37,149 bases of DNA from Polyangium sp. 6x1 (GTDB lineage: Bacteria; Myxococcota_A; Polyangia; Polyangiales; Polyangiaceae), in the NCBI RefSeq assembly GCF_029946515.1, contig NZ_JARZHH010000091.1:1-37149 (forward strand), given 5' to 3'. Shown one piece after another: positions 8,346-15,375 of this stretch. The first letter of the stretch is position 1. Each line of letters starts with the position of its first letter. Position numbers and translations under genes: made by a program. The notes under the pieces are model-generated. The model saw nothing but the letters and a program-made list of their open reading frames with translations. It made no database searches and was not told the origin of the DNA.

Positions 8346-10151
8346 TCAGGGCAGGACTTGCACGAGATCCACGGTCGGGGGCGAGATCGGCGATTTCGCC
8401 GTGAAATAAGCCTGGAGCGCGTCGAGATCGATCGCGCCGCCGAGGCGATCCGTGCCCAGCGCCAGCACGGAAAAACCGTCCCCGCCGGCTGCGTTGTAGC
8501 TGTTCACCGCGACCCGGTACGTCGTGCCCAGATCGATCGGCGCGCCGTCGATCAGGATGGACGCGGCATCGACCTTCGCCCCGACCGCCGCGCTCGCGCT
8601 GTACGCATAACGGAGATTGCTCGACGGCTGCAGGAGGTAGACGAAGCGGGCGCCATTTCGATCGGTCCCGAATTGCTGCTCCAGCAAGGCCTCGATCTGC
8701 GCGCCGGTCAAGCTCATGACCACGATCGAATTGCCGAACGGGAGGACCGAGAAGAGCTCCTTGTACGTGACGATCCCGTCCATCACCTCGCCGGCGGCCG
8801 CCGCGTAGGGCAGGTTTGCCCGCACGCCGCCCGCGTTCATGAGCGCGATCTGCGCGCCTCCCTGGGCTGGATCCTTCGTCGCGGCGAGCATCGAATCGGC
8901 GATCACCACGCCGAGCGTGAACACGCTCGCGCCGAGCGGCGGCTGGCCTCGATTCAGCGTCTCCGTGATGGTGCCGACCTGCTTGTTCGCGAGCGGTGCC
9001 ACCTCGGCGGCATATCCATTCACGTACGTCTCGACCTGCATATCGGCCGCGTCGCGGGTGACGACCACGTTCTTCGCCTCTTTTTTGATCACGTCCCCGG
9101 TGAGGTGGCTGATCTCCAGGTCGATGTCCGTGATCAGGCGGCCATTCGAGGCGGCGCTCGTGACGAGCTTGCCCGCGATCGTGCAGTTGTAGGCCTCGTG
9201 CGTGTGTCCGCTGAGGATGACGTCGACGGCGTCGGACATGTTCGTCGCGATCTGGACGACCGGCCCCGAGATGCCCGCGCATTCGTCGAAATGGCCCGTG
9301 GTGGCGCCGCCCTCGTGGAGGAGCACCACGATCGTCTCGACCCCCTGCGCCTGGAGCTCGGGGACGAGCGCATTGACGGTCTCGACCTCGTCGAGGAAGG
9401 AGAGATCCTGGATCCCGCTGGGATCGACGATCGTCGGGGTCGCTTTCAGCGTCATGCCCACGAACGCGACCTTGGTGCTCTCGAACGTGCGAATGGTGTA
9501 CGGGGGAAAGAGGGGTTTTCCCGTCGTCTCGTCGAGAATGTTCGCCGCGAGGAACGCGAAGCTCGCGCCGGGGAAGTTGTCGCTGCCCTGGCAGCCGTCC
9601 TTGGGGTGGCAGCCGCCGTTTTGCATCCGCAAGAGCTCGGTTTTGCCCTCGTCGAGCTCGTGGTTGCCGACGGCGTTGACGTCGAGCCCGATCATGTTCA
9701 TTGCGTCGATCGTGGGTTCGTCGTGGAACAGCGCGGAGAGGAGCGGGCTGCCGCCGATGAGGTCTCCGGCGGAGGCGACGACGGTGTTCGGGTTCTCGGC
9801 GCGCAGGGATGCGATGTGCTGCGCGAAATAGGCCGCGCCGCCGGCGTCGACGGTGGTGTCGTCGGGGAGCGTGATCTGACCGGCGCTGCCCGGCGGGGAT
9901 TCGAGGGCGCCGTGGAAATCGTTGAAGCCGAGGATTTGCACCCGGACCGGAGGTTCGGACGGCGCGCCGCCCGAGCCGCCTGCGCCGCCTTCACCGGCCA
10001 TTCCGCCGGAGCCGCCTGCGCCGGCCATGCCGCCGGAGCCGGACGACGAGCTGTCCGGAGGCCGGTTTTCAGCTCCGCCGCAGCCGGCGACGACGAGCAG
10101 ACCCAAAAGCCCCCCAGAGACCCATCCAAGAACGGAACGCATACGCTGCAT
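8346..10151 (-). CDS. Lipoprotein 5'-nucleotidase / UDP-sugar hydrolase family
   Basis: The start is ATG 10151 (MQRMRSVLGW...); a longer frame upstream is only a shadow of the transporter gene. A lipobox VAGC places the lipid-bearing Cys at residue 24. A Gly-rich linker (residues 40-65) leads into the calcineurin-like phosphoesterase domain, with the family motifs in order: LGFNDFHG, AGDLIGG, GNHELDEG and LSGHTHEAYN. These supply the Asp/His/Asn ligands of the two-metal site. The C-terminal 5_nucleotid_C domain is shown by NAGGVRANLPYA, the PFGNSIVVMSLTG strand and the YRVAVNSYNAAGGDGF segment. It probably hydrolyses extracellular nucleotides or UDP-sugars at the cell surface for phosphate and nucleoside salvage (family knowledge). 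The full length of 601 residues is normal for the family. The sugar transporter lies 101 bases upstream on the same strand. Confidence 0.93.
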   Translation of the reverse strand: MQRMRSVLGWVSGGLLGLLVVAGCGGAENRPPDSSSSGSGGMAGAGGSGGMAGEGGAGGSGGAPSEPPVRVQILGFNDFHGALESPPGSAGQITLPDDTTVDAGGAAYFAQHIASLRAENPNTVVASAGDLIGGSPLLSALFHDEPTIDAMNMIGLDVNAVGNHELDEGKTELLRMQNGGCHPKDGCQGSDNFPGASFAFLAANILDETTGKPLFPPYTIRTFESTKVAFVGMTLKATPTIVDPSGIQDLSFLDEVETVNALVPELQAQGVETIVVLLHEGGATTGHFDECAGISGPVVQIATNMSDAVDVILSGHTHEAYNCTIAGKLVTSAASNGRLITDIDLEISHLTGDVIKKEAKNVVVTRDAADMQVETYVNGYAAEVAPLANKQVGTITETLNRGQPPLGASVFTLGVVIADSMLAATKDPAQGGAQIALMNAGGVRANLPYAAAAGEVMDGIVTYKELFSVLPFGNSIVVMSLTGAQIEALLEQQFGTDRNGARFVYLLQPSSNLRYAYSASAAVGAKVDAASILIDGAPIDLGTTYRVAVNSYNAAGGDGFSVLALGTDRLGGAIDLDALQAYFTAKSPISPPTVDLVQVLP

Positions 10152-10252
10152 GCGCCAAGGATGTGCCCCGGGACGGATTCGGGTAGGGGAAATCTCGACA
10201 CGACGGGAGGCGCCGGCGGCGGCCCCGCACGATCGGCCCGTGAGCGAGGCTC

Positions 10253-11506
10253 TCAGGCGACAGCGGCCGCGTGGCGTGAGCCGCGAAAGCCGAAGTGGAC
10301 GATGTAGAGGTAGCAGAGCGCGGGCAGGAAAAAGGCGTGGTGGACGCCGATCCTGTCGGCGAGCCAGCCGAAGATCACGGGGAGGATTGCGCCGCCGACG
10401 ATCGACATGACGAGGATGCTCGACCCCTGGCTCGTGAGCTTGCCGAGGCCTTCGATTCCCAGCGTGAAGATGGTCGGGAACATGATGGAATTGAAGAGAC
10501 CGACGGCGAGGATGGCCCCCATCGCCAAGGGGCCGTCGACGAGCAGGGTCGCCGTCACGAGCAGCGCTGCGACGATTGCGCTTGCCCCGAGCACCCGCCC
10601 TGGATCGTGCTTGCGCAGGACTGCCGAGCCGATGAAGCGGCCCACCATCGCTCCGCCCCAGTACACGGACACGTATTTGGCCGCCTGTGCTTCGGTCATC
10701 GCTGCGATCGAGGGCAGCCCGAAGAAATTGACGAGGAAGCTGCCGATCGAGACCTCGGCGCCGACGTAGAGAAAAATGCCGAGCGCGGCGCGTCGCAGGT
10801 GCGGATACCGGAGGGCGCCCCGGAACGAGCCTCGTTTTGCCTCTTCGCCTTCGACGGATGCGATCGTCGGGAGCTTGAGGATCGCGAGTGCGCCGGCGAG
10901 GACGAAGAGCATGACGGCGAGGCCGAGGTAGGGCAGGCGGACGGCGTGCGCTTCGGCGAGCGGGCTTTCCGCGTGTTTCACGGCGCCGAGAATGAAATGC
11001 CCGCCGAAATAGGGCGCCACGGTGGTGCCGAGCGAGTTGAAGGCCTGCGTGAGGTTCAGGCGGCTCGACGCGGTGGCCGGCGGGCCGAGCACGGCGACGT
11101 AGGGGTTCGCGGTGACCTGGAGGATCGTGATTCCCGTCGCGAGCACGAAGAGCGCGGCCAGGAAGAAGGGATACGAGGGCAGGCTGGCGGCCGGATAAAA
11201 CAGGAGCGCGCCGACGCCGGCGGTCGCGAGGCCGAACGGGAGGCCTCGTTTGTAGCCGATTCGCGCGACGAGCTTGCCGGCCGGCAGCGACATCAGGAAA
11301 TACGCCGAGAAAAATGAGAATTGCACGAGAGCGCCCTCGGCATATCCGAGGTGGAACACGTTCTTCAGGTGCGGGATCAGGATGTCGTTCATGCAGGTCA
11401 AAAAGCCCCACATGAAGAAGATCGTGGTCACGACGCCGAGCGCGCCGACGTGGGTCCGGGAAGGCGCGTCCGCGGCCGCCGTCGCCCGAGGGGTCGATAC
11501 CTCCAT
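10253..11506 (-). CDS. MFS sugar transporter, FucP/GluP type
   Basis: This 417-residue protein with about 12 membrane segments starts at ATG 11506. The first helix, TTIFFMWGFLTCMNDILIP, is the signature of the fucose/glucose-galactose:H+ symporter branch (FucP, GluP). LQVTANPYVAVLG and RLNLTQAFNSLGTTVAPYFGG further on are also diagnostic of that branch. It should import a hexose or deoxyhexose with protons across the inner membrane; the exact sugar cannot be read from sequence. It is the first of three minus-strand genes with the 5'-nucleotidase and kelch protein. The gaps of about 100 bases leave it open whether they share a transcript. The 243-base gap upstream (11507-11749) separates it from divergent terC, and I see no clear promoter or riboswitch there. 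Confidence 0.93.
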   Translation of the reverse strand: MEVSTPRATAAADAPSRTHVGALGVVTTIFFMWGFLTCMNDILIPHLKNVFHLGYAEGALVQFSFFSAYFLMSLPAGKLVARIGYKRGLPFGLATAGVGALLFYPAASLPSYPFFLAALFVLATGITILQVTANPYVAVLGPPATASSRLNLTQAFNSLGTTVAPYFGGHFILGAVKHAESPLAEAHAVRLPYLGLAVMLFVLAGALAILKLPTIASVEGEEAKRGSFRGALRYPHLRRAALGIFLYVGAEVSIGSFLVNFFGLPSIAAMTEAQAAKYVSVYWGGAMVGRFIGSAVLRKHDPGRVLGASAIVAALLVTATLLVDGPLAMGAILAVGLFNSIMFPTIFTLGIEGLGKLTSQGSSILVMSIVGGAILPVIFGWLADRIGVHHAFFLPALCYLYIVHFGFRGSRHAAAVA

Positions 11507-11749
11507 GCCCTTGTTTTCTCACGGCCGGCGCAGGTGCGCCACGAGGCTTGCTGCTGCGGAATACAGGACGTGAGCTCGCTCGGCGGTCGCATCCGCCCTC
11601 GACGCTCGGGCGTGTCGAAGCAAACGTGGGAGCGGGAGCTTTTCAGTCGAGGACGCAGGCCCTAGAGGGAAGGACTGGTGTGTGCGATGGTTGGTACCGC
11701 AACGAGTTCGTCACGCCGGGCATGAGCCGCGAAAGGGTTGTGTGAGAGG

Positions 11750-12526
11750 ATGCTTTCTGGGATCCAGGATCCGGAGACGTGGGTCGCGCTGATCTCGCTT
11801 TGTGCGATGGAGATCGTGCTCGGGATCGACAACGTCGTGTTCATCTCGATCCTCACGGCGAAGCTGCCGGCGGACAAGAGGGACCGCGTCGGGCGGATGG
11901 GGCTTCTCCTCGCGCTCGTGATGCGGATTGGCCTGCTCTTCACGATCAGCTTCCTGATGGGCCTCACGCGGCCGCTCTTCACGCTGCCCCTCGTCGGCGC
12001 GGCCATCTCGGGCAAGAGCCTGATCCTGCTCGTCGGAGGCCTGTTCCTGATGGGCAAGTCGACGAACGAGATCTACGCGAAGGTCGAGAACGACGAGGAA
12101 GAGGAGCACGGGGGCGGGTCCAAGGCGACGAGCGTGGGGCTCGTGATCGCGCAGATCTTGGCGCTCGATGTGGTGTTCTCGCTCGACTCGGTGATCACGG
12201 CGGTGGGCATGATCCCGCCCGAGCAGATGTGGGTCATGGTGACCGCGGTGATGGTCTCCGTGGGCGTGATGCTGCTGTTCGCGAAGGGGATCTCCGGGTT
12301 CGTCCTCGCGCACCCGTCGGTCAAGCTCTTGGCGCTCGCGTTCCTCTTGCTGATCGGCGTGATGCTCGTGGCCGAGGGGATGGGGCAGAAGATCCCGAAG
12401 GGCTACATCTACTTCGCGATGGCGTTTGCCCTCGGCGTGGAGCTGCTCAACATGCGGTTTCGCAAGAAGCGGCGGAAGGACGCGCCGGAGGCGGCGCGGG
12501 CGGCGGGGCCCGACGCGGCGTCGTGA
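11750..12526 (+). CDS. TerC-family integral membrane protein
   Basis: This 258-residue protein starts at ATG 11750, preceded by GTGAGAGG; the frame also opens at a TTG 12 bases earlier, which I regard as less likely. Seven membrane segments are visible. Both conserved acidic motifs of the TerC family are present: the first helix carries EIVLGIDNVVFIS, and the second half carries ALDVVFSLDSVITAVG. A charged cytoplasmic loop (KVENDEEEEHGGG) separates the halves. TerC proteins are linked to metal ion (manganese, calcium) export or loading of exported metalloenzymes and to tellurium resistance; which applies here is not visible. I looked for a manganese-type yybP-ykoY leader upstream and saw none. 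The gene is convergent with the lipoprotein gene, with only 21 bases between the stops. Confidence 0.93.
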   Translation: MLSGIQDPETWVALISLCAMEIVLGIDNVVFISILTAKLPADKRDRVGRMGLLLALVMRIGLLFTISFLMGLTRPLFTLPLVGAAISGKSLILLVGGLFLMGKSTNEIYAKVENDEEEEHGGGSKATSVGLVIAQILALDVVFSLDSVITAVGMIPPEQMWVMVTAVMVSVGVMLLFAKGISGFVLAHPSVKLLALAFLLLIGVMLVAEGMGQKIPKGYIYFAMAFALGVELLNMRFRKKRRKDAPEAARAAGPDAAS

Positions 12527-12547
12527 GGTCGGTGGGGGGGACGGGCT

Positions 12548-13246
12548 TCACGGCGGGCAGCGCACGAAGGTATGTCCCTCGGCGTCCGTGGTGCAGGTGA
12601 CCCCCTGGCAGAAGAATCCCAGCTGGAGGCACGAGCACGGGTCGGCGCTATTGCACGGCTCGGGGAAATAGTCGCAGCTGAAATATACGGGGTCGAGGCC
12701 CGCGTGCTCGTAGCAGTAGGAGACGCCGTTGAGGCAGTACGTGTATCCGCAGGCGAACGAGTCCGAGGGCGTCTCGCAGTTGCCGTTGACGCTGATGTCG
12801 ACGGCATCCTGCATCTGCGGGCAGTCGAAGAGCTGGACCTTGCCGTTGCATCCGCAGACGCGGCCCCCTCCGAAACTGCATTCGATCGGACGCAGTTCGC
12901 ACACGCCGTGAGCCTCGCCCTCGCCGCACCGGTTATCGGCGAAATCGCAATACTCCGTCTCGGCGCAATCCTCTCGCTTCATACACGCGACGGGACCGCT
13001 GCCACCGGTACCGACGCTCCCGCCGGTGCCGCCGGTGCCGCCCATGCCGCCGGTGTCGACGCTGCCGCCGGTGCCGTCACTCCCGCCGGTGCCGCCGGTG
13101 CCGCCGGCAGCGCCGGCGCCGCTGGTCGCGCTGCCCGAGATCTGTTCGACGACGTCGGTCGAGCAGGCGGGGACAGCCGCGAGGCCGAGGAGCAGCGTGA
13201 GGAGAGGGAGGCGCGCGCCTCGAGGAAGGTATCGAGGATTCGTCAT
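12548..13246 (-). CDS. Cys-rich lipoprotein with Gly/Thr linker
   Basis: This 232-residue protein starts at ATG 13246; the frame is open much further upstream, but that part overlaps the neighbouring gene and has no coding character. The N-terminus (LLTLLLGLAAVPACS) looks like a lipoprotein signal with Cys at about residue 28, although Pro in the lipobox is unusual. A GGTGGTGGS linker (residues 40-85) is followed by a domain with about 18 Cys, including CMKREDCAETEYCDF, VCGCNGKVQLFDC and DPCSCLQLGFFCQ. The pattern suggests a disulphide-stabilised extracellular module similar to the short Cys motifs common in myxobacterial lipoproteins. The function is unknown. Confidence 0.8.
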   Translation of the reverse strand: MTNPRYLPRGARLPLLTLLLGLAAVPACSTDVVEQISGSATSGAGAAGGTGGTGGSDGTGGSVDTGGMGGTGGTGGSVGTGGSGPVACMKREDCAETEYCDFADNRCGEGEAHGVCELRPIECSFGGGRVCGCNGKVQLFDCPQMQDAVDISVNGNCETPSDSFACGYTYCLNGVSYCYEHAGLDPVYFSCDYFPEPCNSADPCSCLQLGFFCQGVTCTTDAEGHTFVRCPP

Positions 13247-13398
13247 GCGCGAACCCTGTTGCAATGGGTGTACCAGGGGAGAACGACGCGTTTTGCCGGG
13301 ATGCGCGTGCACCCCCTTGCGCCGATGTGTGCCGCGCTGCCTTGCGCAATTTGCGCAATCCGCGGGCTCCTCGCCCTGCGGGGCTCTCGCGAGCTTCC

Positions 13399-14100
13399 TC
13401 AGGCGTCGCGGGCGAATGCGTGGAGCACGTACTGGGTGGGGCTCAGGCTGAACGGGTAGCCGCCGGCGCCATAACATTGCACGAGGGGGAAGAATGGATT
13501 GCCTTCGAGGCGGCTGTCCTTCTGGGCGAGCTGCCATTCGACGCATTCCACGAAGTCCGATTGCGCATAGGAAAAATACCACTCCGCCGCCGTGGCGAGA
13601 TCGGGGGGCAGCGCCTCGCGCGGGTCCAGCTTCGAGTAGAGGCTCGAGACAACCAGATTGGGATGCCCCTCGAACTTCAGGTAGACATGGCCGGTGAGGG
13701 GCGAAGGCTCGCCGCCGCCCCAGGGGACCAGCACCGCATGCTCGTTGCGATCCCAGCCCCTCGCCTGCTTGTGCCGGTGCGCGAGGGTCTTGAGCGATCC
13801 GTACTTCCAGTCCCAGCCGTTCCCGGGCGTTCGCACACGTTCGCACAACGCGGAGAACGCGGACCCGTCACCGATCGACGGCCGCACCTCGCACGGCGTT
13901 CCGAGAGAGCTCCCCTCGCACGACTGCGCCAGCCTGTGGTGTTCACGCAAGAGCGCCTCGGCGCGCTCGAGATCCGAATCGCGTCGCAGCGGCTCGAACC
14001 AATCGATGGCTTCCCACGCTTCGACGATGCGCCGGATCGCGCCGGTGGCCGGACCAGTAGCGCATTGCTGGACGTCGAAATGAAGAAACGTCGCTTTCAC
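13399..14100 (-). CDS. Unrecognised protein, translationally coupled to upstream gene
   Basis: The GTG start at 14100 overlaps the stop of the preceding gene in a GTGA arrangement, so the two are probably translationally coupled. The 233-residue product is soluble-looking, with no signal peptide or membrane segment. It is rich in Trp and Tyr and contains several Cys (QQCATG, QSCEGSS, GTPCEV, SALCERV, DFVECVE, LVQCYG). Segments such as HAVLVPWGGGEPSP, GHVYLKFEGHPNLVVSSLYSKLD and AEWYFSYAQSDFVE look like a compact alpha/beta domain. I do not recognise the family. It is the last gene of the four-gene antiporter operon, which could be functional or incidental. Confidence 0.7.
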   Translation of the reverse strand: MKATFLHFDVQQCATGPATGAIRRIVEAWEAIDWFEPLRRDSDLERAEALLREHHRLAQSCEGSSLGTPCEVRPSIGDGSAFSALCERVRTPGNGWDWKYGSLKTLAHRHKQARGWDRNEHAVLVPWGGGEPSPLTGHVYLKFEGHPNLVVSSLYSKLDPREALPPDLATAAEWYFSYAQSDFVECVEWQLAQKDSRLEGNPFFPLVQCYGAGGYPFSLSPTQYVLHAFARDA

Positions 14101-14474
14101 GGCGAAAGCCTCCCGAGCGTCGTGAACCCGCCCTGCGGGGCCACGCGGACCACGAGGACGCCCGTCTCCGCGGGGACGATGCCGACGCCCGAAATCGCGG
14201 ACCCCACGATCGGTCCCATCGCCGTGCCGCCGAGCAGATACACGCGCCCCCCGGGGATCAGCTCCTCGACCGACGCGCGGAGGGCGCGCAGGGCTTCGTC
14301 GAAATCGACGGTCGCGCCTTCGAGCGAGCGACGCGCCAGCGCGAGGATCTTTTGGTCGCGCTCGCGGAGCCCTAGGTGGGCGAACGTTGCGGAAGGGGCG
14401 CGCGGGTCCTCCTGGGGAAGCCGAGCGCGTCGAGGGGACCCCGGAAGGAGCGCGGGTTCGGGTGTCAGCGCCAT
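14097..14474 (-). CDS. Unrecognised 125-residue protein
   Basis: It starts at ATG 14474, 48 bases after the HTH-EIIA gene on the same strand, with no strong ribosome binding site. A Pro/Arg-rich N-terminus (1-35) leads into a helical stretch (RERDQKILALARRSLEGA ... DFDEALRALRASVEEL) and then beta strands GGRVYLLGGTAMGPIVGSAISGVGIVP and TGVLVVRVAPQGG. The Gly-rich alternation suggests a small alpha/beta fold. No family was recognised. The 4-base overlap with the next gene argues that the two products act together or need matched amounts; a two-protein complex, or an effector-and-partner pair, is possible but unproven. Confidence 0.62.
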   Translation of the reverse strand: MALTPEPALLPGSPRRARLPQEDPRAPSATFAHLGLRERDQKILALARRSLEGATVDFDEALRALRASVEELIPGGRVYLLGGTAMGPIVGSAISGVGIVPAETGVLVVRVAPQGGFTTLGRLSP

Positions 14475-14522
14475 GATTCTTGCGTATCAAGTTCGTGAGG
14501 GGCCGACCAGGCGAGAATGACG

Positions 14523-15338
14523 TCAGCCTGCCTCCTCGCTCTCGAACACCCGCTGAATCGCCTCCGCGGGGCTCGTCGCCGCGGCGAGCCTCTCCGCGAG
14601 GCCATCACTCGACAGCCGCGCCGCGTGCGCGAGCAGCGAGAGCGCCGCGCCGCCCGGCGCGTTGAGCAGCAAGACCAAAAGCACCCGGATCGGCAGGTCA
14701 TCGGGCGCCTCGGGCAAGACGAGCGGACGCGCCAGCGTCACGAGCGCCGCCGACGAACCCTCCGCCGGAAATACGCCATGCGGGAGCATCACCCCGCCGC
14801 CGAGCGCCGTCGACGCCGTCCGCTCCCGCGCCAGGATCTCCGCGACGACCTGCCGCACGCTCGGCATCCCGCGCAATCGTGGAAACCGGCTCGCCGCGAT
14901 TTCGATCGCGTCCTCCAATCCAGGACACGTGAGCTGCAGGATCACGCGCTCCGGCGCGAGCAGGCGCGCGAGCGACGGGCGCTCCTCGCGGCGCTCGGCC
15001 GCCGGGAACTCGCGCTCCACGAAGGCGCGGATGCGCGCGATGTCCGCGGGGCCGAGCCTCCGGCGCGCGATGTCGAGGAAGAGCATCCCGGCGCTCGGGA
15101 CCTCCTCGGCATATCCCTCGATCGCGCTGCCGACCTTGTGCGCGGCGCCCACGAGCAATCGCGGAGGCACGCCGATTTCGCGCGCGATGGCCTCCAGCCG
15201 ATCCGGGGTCGGGACGGCGTCGTGGCCATGCTCCACGCGGCTCAGGTAGGCGCTGGAGACGCCAATGCGTTGCGCGAGGTCCCGCAGGGATAAACCCGCG
15301 TCGAGGCGTAACAAGCGAATCGTCGCTCCGAGGTGCAT
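14523..15338 (-). CDS. XRE-type HTH regulator fused to PTS EIIA(Ntr)-like domain
   Basis: This 271-residue protein starts at ATG 15338. Residues 5-62 form a Cro/C1-type helix-turn-helix (LRLDAGLSLRDLAQRIGVSS followed by YLSRVEHG). A middle helical linker (65-125) leads to a PTS EIIA type-2 domain at about 125-265. Its phospho-acceptor motif TASTALGGGVMLPHGVF has the expected His at residue 187, as in EIIA(Ntr)/PtsN (consensus TxxGxGxAxPHg). PtsN-type domains control potassium transport in other bacteria (established for Trk/Kdp in E. coli). Here the gene follows a cation antiporter by 37 bases, so a phosphorylation-responsive repressor of its own operon is a reasonable inference. The perfect palindrome upstream of the antiporter is the obvious candidate operator. 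No other PTS gene is in the window. Confidence 0.88.
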   Translation of the reverse strand: MHLGATIRLLRLDAGLSLRDLAQRIGVSSAYLSRVEHGHDAVPTPDRLEAIAREIGVPPRLLVGAAHKVGSAIEGYAEEVPSAGMLFLDIARRRLGPADIARIRAFVEREFPAAERREERPSLARLLAPERVILQLTCPGLEDAIEIAASRFPRLRGMPSVRQVVAEILARERTASTALGGGVMLPHGVFPAEGSSAALVTLARPLVLPEAPDDLPIRVLLVLLLNAPGGAALSLLAHAARLSSDGLAERLAAATSPAEAIQRVFESEEAG

Positions 15339-15375
15339 GTCGCTTCCCCTCTACGGTGATCGCTCTCGGCGAAGC

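Noticed and set aside
8346-11522. 1058-residue frame joining the 5'-nucleotidase to upstream sequence
   Set aside because: The upstream half lies over the FucP-like transporter in another frame and is Arg/Pro noise. The lipoprotein signal peptide marks the real start at 10151.
11507-11749. Manganese (yybP-ykoY) riboswitch before the TerC gene
   Set aside because: None of the conserved loop sequences of that riboswitch could be found.
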